Source of the DNA: Rhizobium gallicum bv. gallicum R602sp
GTDB lineage: Bacteria; Pseudomonadota; Alphaproteobacteria; Rhizobiales; Rhizobiaceae
NCBI RefSeq assembly: GCF_000816845.1
Contig: NZ_CP006880.1
Coordinates: forward strand, 1,426,001 to 1,490,000
Direction of reading: 5' to 3'
DNA: 64,000 nt
Below are positions 28,523 to 37,529 of this stretch, piece after piece. A program made the translations under genes and the position numbers. Numbering within the stretch: the first letter of the stretch is position 1; each line of letters begins with the position of its first letter. Under the pieces are notes generated by a model. It made no database searches. It was not told where the DNA came from and saw only the letters and a list, made by a program, of their open reading frames with translations.

Positions 28523-30474
28523 ACCCAGCTACAACGGATGAAGCCATGAACAAGCCAAAACGAGACCGCCAGTTCCGCCCCTTGCCCGTTCCAAGCGTCG
28601 AACTTTACGGCATCTTCGGTGACCGTCAGGATGCCATCTGCGAGTCCACGGCCGAGACACTTCTCGACCGCTGCGTGGAGGCGGGCATGCTGCGCGCGAT
28701 CGATACCAGCCAGCCAGGCCCCGGTGTCGTCATTCCAATTCAGCCCTGGGGCGGTACGACGCAGATGTTCTGGGACAGCGACCTTGGAAAGTCGATCGAG
28801 ACGGTCGCCTATTCGCTTTACCGGCGCCCCAATCCCAAACTTGAGGCGCGCGTCGACGAAATCATCGACATGTACGGGAAGCTGCAGGACGCGGACGGCT
28901 ACCTGAATGCCTGGTTCCAACGCGTTCAGCCCGGTCGCCGCTGGACCAATCTGCGCGATCACCACGAGCTTTATTGCGCCGGGCATCTGATCGAGGGCGC
29001 CGTTGCCTATTATCAGGCGACGGGCAAGCGAAAGCTGCTCGAGATCATGTGCCGGTATGCCGATTATATGATCAAGGTCTTCGGCCATGGCGAGGGCCAG
29101 ATACCGGGCTATTGCGGCCATGAGGAGATCGAGCTCGCGCTCGTGAAACTCGCGCGGGTGACCGGCGAGAAGAAGTATCTGGATCTCGCCAAGTATTTCA
29201 TTGACGAGCGTGGCACAGAGCCGCATTTCTTCACCGAAGAGGCGACCCGCGATGGGCGCGACCCGGCAAATTTCATTCAGAAGACCTACGAATACAATCA
29301 GGCGCATCAACCGGTGCGCGAGCAGAAGAAGGTGGTCGGCCATGCGGTGCGCGCGATGTATCTTTATTCCGGCATGGCCGATATCGCGACGGAATATAGC
29401 GACGACACGCTGACGACAGCGCTCGAAACACTCTGGGACGACCTTACCACCAAGCAGATGTATATTACAGGTGGCATTGGACCGGCCGCCGCAAATGAGG
29501 GCTTCACCGATTACTACGACCTGCCGAACGAAACCGCCTATGCGGAAACATGTGCTTCGGTCGGCCTTGTCTTCTGGGCAAGCCGCATGCTCGGCCGGGG
29601 CCCGAACCGCCGCTATGCCGACATCATGGAACAGGCGCTTTACAACGGCGCCATGGCCGGAATTTCGCTCGACGGCCGCACGTTCTTTTATGAAAACCCA
29701 CTTGAAAGTGCCGGTAAGCATCATCGCTGGATCTGGCATCATTGCCCGTGCTGTCCGCCGAACATTGCCCGCCTGCTATCCTCCATCGGGTCGTATATGT
29801 ATGCCGTTGCCGACGACGAGATCGCCGTACATCTCTACGGACAAAGCAAGGCGCATTTTGAAATCGGCGGCTCCAAGATCACGCTTTCGCAGGAGACGCG
29901 CTATCCTTGGGATGGCGCCATATGTTTCGACGTCGTAACGGAAAGGCCGGCGCGTTTCGCAGTGTCGCTTCGTATCCCCGAATGGGCAAACGGCGTCGCG
30001 ATCAAGGTGAATGGCGAGGCGCTTGAACTTTCATCCGTGGCGCTCGACGGCTATGCCCGCATCGAGCGGGAATGGAAAAGCGGCGATCACGTCGATCTTA
30101 ACATTCCTCTTGCGGCTCGCTCGCTCTTTGCCAATCCGCTCGTGCGCCAGGATGCCGGCCGCACCGCGTTGATGCGCGGCCCTCTGGTCTACTGCCTCGA
30201 GGCGACCGACAACGGCTCAGGCTTGAACGGAATCCGGCTCAATGGCGACGTTTCGAAAGCGACAACCTTCGAAGTCGCCGAGCTTCGTGGTGCCGTTGCT
30301 CTGGATTTGCCCGCAAGGCGCGATGAGGCCGATTGGGGCAGCGCCCTTTACAGGGCGTCACCGCCTCATGCACGGGAAACGACTGCGCGCTTCGTGCCCT
30401 ATCCATTCTGGGACAATCGAGCGCCGGGTGAGATGCTTGTCTGGGTAAGAGCAGGTGAAGAACGCGGTGAGTAA
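28519..30474 (+). CDS. GH127 beta-L-arabinofuranosidase (DUF1680)
   Basis: 651 residues, the full GH127 length. An (alpha/alpha)6 barrel is followed by beta-rich domains. The zinc/catalytic set known from HypBA1 (Glu-x-Cys and a Cys-Cys pair) is present: Glu343 and Cys345 in AYAETCASVG, and Cys411-Cys412 in HCPCCPPN. There is no signal peptide, so the enzyme acts in the cytoplasm on sugars taken up by the transporter. Known members release beta-L-arabinofuranose from the arabino-oligosaccharides of plant extensins. Substrate identity is inferred from the family. Confidence 0.9.
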   Translation: MNPATTDEAMNKPKRDRQFRPLPVPSVELYGIFGDRQDAICESTAETLLDRCVEAGMLRAIDTSQPGPGVVIPIQPWGGTTQMFWDSDLGKSIETVAYSLYRRPNPKLEARVDEIIDMYGKLQDADGYLNAWFQRVQPGRRWTNLRDHHELYCAGHLIEGAVAYYQATGKRKLLEIMCRYADYMIKVFGHGEGQIPGYCGHEEIELALVKLARVTGEKKYLDLAKYFIDERGTEPHFFTEEATRDGRDPANFIQKTYEYNQAHQPVREQKKVVGHAVRAMYLYSGMADIATEYSDDTLTTALETLWDDLTTKQMYITGGIGPAAANEGFTDYYDLPNETAYAETCASVGLVFWASRMLGRGPNRRYADIMEQALYNGAMAGISLDGRTFFYENPLESAGKHHRWIWHHCPCCPPNIARLLSSIGSYMYAVADDEIAVHLYGQSKAHFEIGGSKITLSQETRYPWDGAICFDVVTERPARFAVSLRIPEWANGVAIKVNGEALELSSVALDGYARIEREWKSGDHVDLNIPLAARSLFANPLVRQDAGRTALMRGPLVYCLEATDNGSGLNGIRLNGDVSKATTFEVAELRGAVALDLPARRDEADWGSALYRASPPHARETTARFVPYPFWDNRAPGEMLVWVRAGEERGE

Positions 30475-31552
30475 ACTGGCTGACACTGGCGTCGTGCTGG
30501 CGGGCGTCCGCAAGAGTTTCGCCAGCCTCGATGTCATTCATGGCATCGACCTTGAAATTGCCGAAGGCTCGTTTGTTGTCTTCGTGGGACCGTCCGGCTG
30601 CGGAAAGTCGACGCTGCTTCGCATGATTGCCGGATTGGAAGAGGTCACCGACGGCGAGATCGAGATCAAGGGACGCAACGTCACCGATCTCGATCCTTCC
30701 GAGCGCGGCATTGCCATGGTGTTTCAGTCCTATGCGCTTTACCCGCACATGAGCGTGCGCGAAAACCTCGCCTTCGGACTGAAGATGGCGAGAACGGCGG
30801 CAGCAGAAATCGAAGCACGTGTGAAGGCCGCGTCCGCGATCTTGAAGATCGACCACCTGCTCGACCGCAGGCCCGGACAACTCTCCGGGGGTCAGCGCCA
30901 GCGCGTAGCGATCGGCCGGGCAATCGTGCGTAAGCCGGACGTGTTCTTGTTCGACGAGCCGCTATCCAATCTCGATGCCGAATTGCGGGTCTCGATGCGC
31001 ATCGAGATTGCTCGGCTGCATCGCGAACTCGGCAACACGATGATCTATGTGACACATGACCAGACCGAGGCGATGACGCTTGCGGACAAAATCGTCGTTC
31101 TGCGCGATGGGCGTATCGAACAAGCCGGAACGCCGCGTGACGTCTATGAGAACCCGGCCAATGTCTTCGTAGCGGGTTTCATAGGCTCACCGCGGATGAA
31201 TTTACTGCAAGCGACATGGTCGGGCGGCGGCACACTCAGCATCGCCGGGACCGTGATCCCGGGGCCGATTGCATCTGGCAAACTTTCAGCCGGCGAACGG
31301 CTTACATTCGGCGTTCGCCCCGAGCACTTCATTGTCGCTGAAGCTGCGGCGCAGACGCTTAGAGCGCGCGTCGATTTTTTTGAGTACCTGGGCGGAACCC
31401 AGTACCTTTACTGCCAACTCGATGATGGCCAGACCGTCATCGCTGAACACAGGTCTTCACTCACAATCGGGGCCGGCGACATCGTCCATCTCGCAAGCGA
31501 GATGAGCAAGCGCCGCTTCTTCGATGCAGATGGAAGGCGGTTGGCGGATTAA
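30467..31552 (+). CDS. sugar ABC transporter ATP-binding protein (UgpC/MalK-type)
   Basis: 361 residues from a GTG at 30467, eight bases after AGGTGA and overlapping the GH127 stop; a GTG at 30455 is possible. Walker A GPSGCGKST, Q-loop FQSYALYPHMSV, signature LSGGQRQRVAIGRA, Walker B VFLFDEPLSNLDA and the H-loop VTHDQTEA are intact. A C-terminal OB-type regulatory domain follows (TFGVRPEHF). It powers the importer and closes the LacI-controlled operon; the gene converges on the minus-strand cassette 30 bases away. Confidence 0.93.
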   Translation: MSKLADTGVVLAGVRKSFASLDVIHGIDLEIAEGSFVVFVGPSGCGKSTLLRMIAGLEEVTDGEIEIKGRNVTDLDPSERGIAMVFQSYALYPHMSVRENLAFGLKMARTAAAEIEARVKAASAILKIDHLLDRRPGQLSGGQRQRVAIGRAIVRKPDVFLFDEPLSNLDAELRVSMRIEIARLHRELGNTMIYVTHDQTEAMTLADKIVVLRDGRIEQAGTPRDVYENPANVFVAGFIGSPRMNLLQATWSGGGTLSIAGTVIPGPIASGKLSAGERLTFGVRPEHFIVAEAAAQTLRARVDFFEYLGGTQYLYCQLDDGQTVIAEHRSSLTIGAGDIVHLASEMSKRRFFDADGRRLAD

Positions 31553-31582
31553 GACCTTCTCTATACATGAAACCCGGCGCCA

Positions 31583-32194
31583 TCAGGCTTCAGCCGCAGG
31601 TGTCGGCTCGCCGAGCGAGAGCATCAGTCGGTTGGCCCAGTTGAAGAAAGCGGCACCATGGATGACGTCGGAAATTTCCAGATCGTTCAGACCTTCGGAC
31701 CGCAGCCGGGCAATCTCTCCCTCGTTGAAGGCGGATGGTGTCGCCGTCAAAGCGACCGAGGCCTCGACGATTGCATTCCACCTGCGGCTGCCGAGGTCGG
31801 TATCCGTTCCTTCGTCAAGCAGGCGCTGAACATCGCTGGTGCGCTTGGAATAATGAGAGGCAAAACGGGAATGGACCGAGGCGCAGAAAATGCAGCCGTT
31901 CACCCGCGACGCGGCCGTCGCAGACAGCTCCCTATCGGCGCGCGGCAGACCGGCCGCTGTATTGTGGAAGATGTCCTTGTCAGTCTTCGTGCGAGCCTCT
32001 AGAATCTCCGGATCGCGTACAAGCAGCATGAAGTAAGCCGACTTGGCGCGCGATGGATCAACCAGCCCGGCCCAATGCCGGCCTGTCAGGTCCTCTTCCA
32101 CGAGCGGCGCCAGCCAGGGTGCCCAGCCAATCTCGGCCTGTGTGAAGGCGCTCGGGCGGCGCTCGAGCTTAGGATGGATTGCAATCTCGCTCAT
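31583..32194 (-). CDS. alkylhydroperoxidase-domain protein (Avi_7169-like)
   Basis: 203 residues with the AhpD/carboxymuconolactone-decarboxylase fold. The redox motif is NGCIFCASVHSRF, that is Cys-x-x-Cys-x-x-x-His, where thiol peroxidase chemistry would take place. It is the last gene of the seven-gene cassette running from 39167. In my memory of TIGRFAM models the pair with the next gene matches the Avi_7169 and Avi_7170 families. It may detoxify or channel a product of the monooxygenase. Function not established. Confidence 0.8.
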   Translation of the reverse strand: MSEIAIHPKLERRPSAFTQAEIGWAPWLAPLVEEDLTGRHWAGLVDPSRAKSAYFMLLVRDPEILEARTKTDKDIFHNTAAGLPRADRELSATAASRVNGCIFCASVHSRFASHYSKRTSDVQRLLDEGTDTDLGSRRWNAIVEASVALTATPSAFNEGEIARLRSEGLNDLEISDVIHGAAFFNWANRLMLSLGEPTPAAEA

Positions 32195-32206
32195 GTCATC
32201 GTCTCC

Positions 32207-32839
32207 TTATTCGGCTGCTGCCGAAGCAAGTGTTCCCGCGCCCGCCTTGGAAAGCGCCGCAAGCCCGGTGACCACGCGGATCTGGAATGCAAGGAAGGAT
32301 ACGATCTGCGAAAGCGTCACGATCGCCGTCGTGCTCCATCCGGCATCCAGCAATTTTTGCAATGCAGCCGGAGAGGCTTCCCGCGGCCGGAACACCAGCA
32401 GATGGCTATGTTCAAGCGCCGCCGACAGCTTACCTCCGAGAGCGACGCGTCCAAAATCGGATACCTCAAAGACCAGGCCCGACTTGTCTCCAACCGATAG
32501 GGGTGCCGCCGGATACTTGCCGTAGGGGCCATGCGTGCGCCCCTTCTCGACCTCTGCTCTGACGGCTGCGGCAAGAGAAGCGCCGCCCATCGTCTCGATG
32601 ATGCCGGCCGAATAAAATTCGGCTGCCGCGCTTGCATCGTGCAATCCCGCAACGAAGGCCGCGACGGCAAGTCGCTCCATCCGCAAGATGCCTCCTTCCT
32701 GTATCGGCTCGAAAAGTGCCAGATAGCTCTTCTGCGCATTTAAGCGTGTTTCAGGCCGTTCCGCACGAATGCGATCGACGAAGGAGCCGGCGCCGATGCC
32801 GGCTAAAAGATCGATAACGTCAGGTGTCGAAGCGGTCAT
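32207..32839 (-). CDS. CMD-domain protein (Avi_7170-like)
   Basis: 210 residues, a second AhpD/CMD-fold protein. Unlike its partner it lacks the Cys-x-x-Cys pair: the region LLDAGWSTTAIVTLSQIVSF stands where the motif would be, so it is probably not a peroxidase and may be a structural or binding partner. It lies 12 bases upstream of the Avi_7169-like gene in the transcript. The pairing of an active-motif and an inactive-motif member is part of this cassette type. Confidence 0.75.
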   Translation of the reverse strand: MTASTPDVIDLLAGIGAGSFVDRIRAERPETRLNAQKSYLALFEPIQEGGILRMERLAVAAFVAGLHDASAAAEFYSAGIIETMGGASLAAAVRAEVEKGRTHGPYGKYPAAPLSVGDKSGLVFEVSDFGRVALGGKLSAALEHSHLLVFRPREASPAALQKLLDAGWSTTAIVTLSQIVSFLAFQIRVVTGLAALSKAGAGTLASAAAE

Positions 32840-32874
32840 GGTCGTTACCCTTTCTTGGAAAGCCGAAAATCAGT

Positions 32875-33924
32875 TCAGGCGTTGGCTGCGAGCCGCCGCT
32901 CCTGATGAAGCGGAGCCTGGCCCGTCCAGCCAAGCGCGGGCGCCACGATGGTTGCCGTCAATTCCAGCGAACGCAGGATATGCTCGTGCGGTGGATCAAC
33001 CGAATGCACCTGGAAGACGAGATCGGTCACTCGCGACAGCGCAGTATCGGCCTTCAGCGACGCAATCACGTCGTCCGGCGCTCCGACATGCACATCGAAT
33101 GCCTTGATGAGGTCTTCTGTCGTCGTGCCGGTAATCTTATGACCGCTTGAGACAAAGCGCTCGACGCTGCGCTTCAGCCCGAGTTCGGCAAAATGCAGCG
33201 CCTCCTTGCGGTCATCGGCGACAAAGAGGCTGCGGGAACCGAGAATGCGCGGTGCGCGGCGGTTGGCCAGCGCTTCGAGATAGGTATCAATGATCGGATT
33301 TTGCAATTCCCAAAGCTCCGCAGACGGGGCTTCAAGCGGACGAGGTTGCGTCCGCGAAAGCATCAGACCATCACCATCACGGCCGGCACGCTCGCCGCCG
33401 TCGACGGAAAACGTCGCCTGCCAGACATGATCAAGCAAGTGCGGCGCATCTGGATAGAGGCGGTTTCCTCCTTCCAGCTCGTGGCCGGCCCAGGCGCGTC
33501 GCACCATCGCAAGGCTCTTAGCATAAACCTGGCCGCGATCGCCACTTTGCAAGCCGAACGGCAGGAAGGCTGCAGGCGTGCCGCCCGTGCCGAAACCGAT
33601 TTCTAGGCGGCCATTCGAAAGGATATCGAGAATCGCCGTGTCCTCCGCAACACGAACCGCATTCTCCATCGGAAGCGTGATCACGCCTGTTCCGAGCCGG
33701 ATGCGCGATGTTCTCGCCGCAAGTTCGGCAAGAAGGATAAGGGGTGAAGGAAGTCCCCCTTCTTCGCCATTGAAGTGGTGTTGGGCAATCCAGGCGCTGT
33801 CGAATCCGAACTTTTCCGCATGGATGATCTGCTCGACAACCAGCCGGTAGCGGGTTGCCGGATCGGCCTGGTCGAGTACCCGACTGAAGAAGCCGAGACG
33901 CTTCGGCTGGCCTGGATATCTCAT
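32875..33924 (-). CDS. luciferase-like FMN-dependent monooxygenase (KPN_01858-like)
   Basis: 349 residues from the ATG at 33924, which overlaps the ATPase stop (ATGA); a longer frame to 33975 is not needed. The bacterial-luciferase fold is recognisable: RLGFFSRVLDQADPATRY, HAEKFGFDSAWIAQHHF, RLGTGVITLPMENAVRVAED and LEIGFGTGG. Such enzymes use reduced flavin and oxygen to oxidise small molecules, often cleaving C-S or C-P-like bonds or oxidising thioethers. It links the importer to the CMD-domain proteins. The substrate is unknown. Confidence 0.85.
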   Translation of the reverse strand: MRYPGQPKRLGFFSRVLDQADPATRYRLVVEQIIHAEKFGFDSAWIAQHHFNGEEGGLPSPLILLAELAARTSRIRLGTGVITLPMENAVRVAEDTAILDILSNGRLEIGFGTGGTPAAFLPFGLQSGDRGQVYAKSLAMVRRAWAGHELEGGNRLYPDAPHLLDHVWQATFSVDGGERAGRDGDGLMLSRTQPRPLEAPSAELWELQNPIIDTYLEALANRRAPRILGSRSLFVADDRKEALHFAELGLKRSVERFVSSGHKITGTTTEDLIKAFDVHVGAPDDVIASLKADTALSRVTDLVFQVHSVDPPHEHILRSLELTATIVAPALGWTGQAPLHQERRLAANA

Positions 33925-35621
33925 GGATTTGTTCCTGCATTGGTCAACGACGACCGCCTCGGGATGGGCGGACACTTCTTGCCGGGAATGGCATCGATCA
34001 ACTCACGCGTGTAGGCATGCTGCGGATCGCTGAAGACGCCCTCCACCGGCCCGCTGTCGACGAGCTTGCCTTCTTTCAGCACCGAGACCGTGTCGGCGAT
34101 CTGGCGGACCACGGCGAGATCGTGGGAGACGAAAAGATAGGTGAGCCCGAGCTCGCGCTGCAGTTTGTCGAGCAATGCCAGGATTTGCGCCTGCACGGTA
34201 ACGTCGAGCGCTGAGACAGCCTCGTCGAGAACGAGGATCTGCGGACCAAGGACCAGCGCACGGGCAATCGCCACGCGCTGACGCTGTCCACCGGAAAGCG
34301 CATGCGGCCTGCGCTGCAGCATATCGAGCGTCAGCCCCACCCTTTCGAGCGTGCTTGCGACCCTTTCAGCCCGTTCGGCGCGTGAGATCGGATCAAAGTT
34401 CAAAAGTGGCTCCTCGACAATCCGTGCAATGGTCTGGCGCGGATCGAGTGAGCCAAACGGATTCTGATAGACGAGCTGGATCTTCTTGCGAAAGAGCCTC
34501 AGCGTTTCACCGCCCAGACGAGCCAGGTCTAGACCATCGACGAAAACGTTCCCCGCCGTCGGCTTCTGGAAGGCCGCCACAGTACGGATTGTCGTAGTCT
34601 TGCCGGATCCCGATTCACCGACAAGCGCATGAGTCGTGCCGCGTCGGACCCGAAACGAGATATCGTCGACGGCGCGAAAGTGGCCTTTCTGTCCGCCGAG
34701 GCCGAAATCCTGGACTAGATTTTCGACAATGATGATGTCGTCCGGCTCAGTGGCCGGCGCTCCTGCAGCAGCCGGCAGGCGGCGTCGACTGGCATTGAGA
34801 GACGGCGCGTCGGCAAGAAGTTGACGCGTATATGCACTTTGCGGCGCCCTCAAGATTTCGCCGGTACGGCCTTGTTCCTGAATGCGGCCATGTTTCAGCA
34901 CCACCAGCTTGTCGGCCCGGTCGGCGGCAACTCCAAGATCGTGCGTCACCAATAGGAGCGCCGTACCATATTCGCGGCGCAGCGCGTCGATGAGGTCGAG
35001 AATGTGCTTCTGGACCGTCATATCGAGCGCGCTCGTCGGCTCGTCGGCAATAATCAGCGAGGGTCTCAGTGCAATTGCAATCGCAATCAGCACGCGCTGC
35101 TTCATGCCGCCGGACAGCTCGTGCGGATACTGCTGGGCACGCAACGTCGGCTGATAGAGGCCGACGCGCCCAAGCAGTTCGATTGCCTGAGCATAGGCAA
35201 CCGGTCCGGAGGACTGGTCGTGGATTGCGAAGATCTCCGCCACCTGTTTGCCGATCGTCTTGACCGGATTGAGCGCGTTGCCCGGATCCTGCGGTATCAA
35301 GCTCACGACGGAACCGCGAATGCCATCGAGCCGCTTCTGAGGCCAGTTGGCAATCTCCTGCCGGTTCAGCCGGACACTACCTTTCTCGAGGCGTCCGTTT
35401 TCCGGCAGAAGGCCGATGATTGCCTGCGCAGTCGAGCTCTTGCCCGAACCTGACTCGCCGACAAGCGCCACGACCTCGCCCGGATCAACGCGAAAATCGA
35501 TCCCGCGCACCGCAGTACGCGTTCCATTTCGATCGCTGTAGGACACCGTCAGCCCCGACACTTCGAGGACCGCGGCGGGCTGGGTCGCGCCGTTCGACCG
35601 ATTGACCGGTTGGATCGTCAT
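33921..35621 (-). CDS. peptide/nickel-type ABC ATP-binding protein, two fused ATPase domains
   Basis: 566 residues containing two complete nucleotide-binding domains, like DppD and DppF joined. Domain 1: GESGSGKSSTAQAIIG, LSGGMKQRVLIAIAIA and IIADEPTSALD. Domain 2: GESGSGKTTTIRTVAAF, LSGGQRQRVAIARALV and LVLDEAVSALD. The join lies near residues 270-310. It drives the DppB/DppC-like permeases encoded just upstream, and its ATG overlaps the permease stop. Confidence 0.92.
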   Translation of the reverse strand: MTIQPVNRSNGATQPAAVLEVSGLTVSYSDRNGTRTAVRGIDFRVDPGEVVALVGESGSGKSSTAQAIIGLLPENGRLEKGSVRLNRQEIANWPQKRLDGIRGSVVSLIPQDPGNALNPVKTIGKQVAEIFAIHDQSSGPVAYAQAIELLGRVGLYQPTLRAQQYPHELSGGMKQRVLIAIAIALRPSLIIADEPTSALDMTVQKHILDLIDALRREYGTALLLVTHDLGVAADRADKLVVLKHGRIQEQGRTGEILRAPQSAYTRQLLADAPSLNASRRRLPAAAGAPATEPDDIIIVENLVQDFGLGGQKGHFRAVDDISFRVRRGTTHALVGESGSGKTTTIRTVAAFQKPTAGNVFVDGLDLARLGGETLRLFRKKIQLVYQNPFGSLDPRQTIARIVEEPLLNFDPISRAERAERVASTLERVGLTLDMLQRRPHALSGGQRQRVAIARALVLGPQILVLDEAVSALDVTVQAQILALLDKLQRELGLTYLFVSHDLAVVRQIADTVSVLKEGKLVDSGPVEGVFSDPQHAYTRELIDAIPGKKCPPIPRRSSLTNAGTNP

Positions 35622-36535
35622 CTCTGCACCTTTCCGATTGCCTGGCTGACCCGGTTAACCGAGAGAACGACGAGCACCACCGCGATGCCGGGTGCGGCCG
35701 TCAGCCACCATGCGGTTGCGATATAGTTGCGGCCCTCGGAAATGAGCAGGCCCCATTCCGGCGTCGGCGGTGGCGCGCCGTAGCCCAGAAAACCGAGGGT
35801 CGAAAGTTGCAGGATGGCCGACCCGACCTGCAGCGCTGCAAACGCAATGACAGAAGTCAGCGAATTCGGCAGAACGTGTCGCCACAGCACTTTCAGGAAG
35901 GTGGCGCCGCTGCCGAAGGCCGCCTCGACATATTCGCTGCGGCGCACCATCACGACCTCCGAACGAACGATTCGGGCAAAGCTTGCAATCGACGTCGCGC
36001 CGACGGCGATGGCAGCGTTTGTCGTGCCGAAGCCAAGTAGGATGATGATGCTGAGCGACAGCAATAGGCCCGGGATCGAGAGCAGCACGTCCATGAGACG
36101 CATGATGATCCCGTCGACCAAACCGCCTAGGGAACCCGCAAGAAGCCCGAGCGCCGTGCCGATGGCAATGCCGATGGCGACAGCCGCAAGCGCGCCGGAA
36201 AGCGTATGCACCGAACCGTGAACGAGCCGCGCGTAAAGATCGCGGCCGAGTGAATCCGTACCCAGCAGATGCGCTGTCCCAGGCGGTTTCAATTGCTGAC
36301 CCGCCTGCCCCTGGATCGGGTCATGCGCGGTAAAGAGCCCTGGAATGAAAGCCCAGAAAAGGACAAGGGTCAGGGTCACAACAGCGAGCACAAAATCGGG
36401 CTGGACGCGGATGCCGTGCCTCTTTTCCTCAGCGGTGGGCAGCGTCTCATCGCCGACCGGTGCTTGCGCGATCCAGTCGACCGGATCCGGACTTTTGATA
36501 TCGAGGTGCCGTTTAGCACTATCGAGCTGGGTCAT
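35618..36535 (-). CDS. peptide-type ABC transporter permease (DppC-like)
   Basis: 305 residues from the ATG at 36535, in ATGA overlap with the preceding permease gene; the frame is open to 36811, but that translation is arginine-rich shadow. Six membrane helices; DppC features include FIPGLFTAHDPIQGQ, HLLGTDSLGRDLYARLVHG and the EAA-like loop SEYVEAAFGSGATFLKVLWR. It pairs with the DppB-like protein. Confidence 0.9.
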   Translation of the reverse strand: MTQLDSAKRHLDIKSPDPVDWIAQAPVGDETLPTAEEKRHGIRVQPDFVLAVVTLTLVLFWAFIPGLFTAHDPIQGQAGQQLKPPGTAHLLGTDSLGRDLYARLVHGSVHTLSGALAAVAIGIAIGTALGLLAGSLGGLVDGIIMRLMDVLLSIPGLLLSLSIIILLGFGTTNAAIAVGATSIASFARIVRSEVVMVRRSEYVEAAFGSGATFLKVLWRHVLPNSLTSVIAFAALQVGSAILQLSTLGFLGYGAPPPTPEWGLLISEGRNYIATAWWLTAAPGIAVVLVVLSVNRVSQAIGKVQR

Positions 36536-37476
36536 CGCGCGGTCCCCAGTTTGGTTTTCAGTCGCGGATCGAGCACGGGATAGAGCAGATCGATCGCAAG
36601 GTTTATGGCGACGAAGGTGGCTGCAGATATGACGACGATCGCCTGCAAAACCGCGACATCCTGGGAGGTCACTGCCTGTTCGGCGAGGCCGCCGATTCCG
36701 TTGAGGCCAAAGACGGCTTCGGTCACGACGGCACCGGCCAGGAGTTCGCCGAAGAGCACACCAGCCACCGTCAGTACTGGCAGCGATGCGTTCCTTGCGA
36801 CATGGCGCCACAACACCCAGTAATGCGATGCACCCTTGGCGCGCACAACAGCCACGAAGGGACGCGTAAGGACCTCATCGACGTTGCGAAGCAGGAGTTG
36901 CGCCATCGGTGCGGAAATCGGAACGGCAACGGTCAGGACGGGAAGGATCAGTCCCTCCCATGGCCCGGGATTGATCACCGGCACGAGTTTCAGCCGGAAC
37001 GAGAATATCTGGATCAGCATGATGCCGAGCCAGAACGTGGGCACAGAGACGAACAGCGAAGGGATAGAATGAATGAATGAACGAAGCCGGCCGAGGCCCG
37101 GAATATTGCAAAAGATCGCAAGAATGACCGCCAGGATCAAAGCGGTGGCAAAGCCGAGCCCTGCAAGCTGGATGGTCGAGGGCAGGTTGACCGCAAGCTG
37201 CGCGCTGACGGCGACGCCGCGCTGCAGCGAATAGCCGAAATTGCCTGTCAGGAAGTTGCCGATTGTTTGGAGATATTGCGACGCCAGAGACCCGTCTGCT
37301 GCGTAGGCTGCACGAATATCGGCCAGCTGTTCCGGGCCGAGGCCGTATTCCGGGTTCTGAAATTTGATCAGCACCGCGTCGCCGGGCATCGCCTGCAGCA
37401 GCACGAAAGAAATCGTGAAGGCGGCCCATAGCACCAGAAGCGCCTGCCCTGTGCGTGAAAGAACATATCTTGCCAT
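36532..37476 (-). CDS. peptide-type ABC transporter permease (DppB-like)
   Basis: 314 residues with six predicted membrane helices. It starts MARYVLSRTGQALLVLWAAF and has LLQAMPGDAV, the usual DppB N-terminal box, the long periplasmic loop with NFLTGNFGYSLQRG, and an EAA-type loop (FVAVVRAKGASHYWVLWRHV). It forms the channel with the DppC-like protein. A 53-base gap separates it from the binding-protein gene upstream. Confidence 0.9.
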   Translation of the reverse strand: MARYVLSRTGQALLVLWAAFTISFVLLQAMPGDAVLIKFQNPEYGLGPEQLADIRAAYAADGSLASQYLQTIGNFLTGNFGYSLQRGVAVSAQLAVNLPSTIQLAGLGFATALILAVILAIFCNIPGLGRLRSFIHSIPSLFVSVPTFWLGIMLIQIFSFRLKLVPVINPGPWEGLILPVLTVAVPISAPMAQLLLRNVDEVLTRPFVAVVRAKGASHYWVLWRHVARNASLPVLTVAGVLFGELLAGAVVTEAVFGLNGIGGLAEQAVTSQDVAVLQAIVVISAATFVAINLAIDLLYPVLDPRLKTKLGTAR

Positions 37477-37529
37477 GGTAAACTCCGTCTCAGCGGAACT
37501 AGCGCGGCTCTTGCCGGGCTTTCGCCCGG

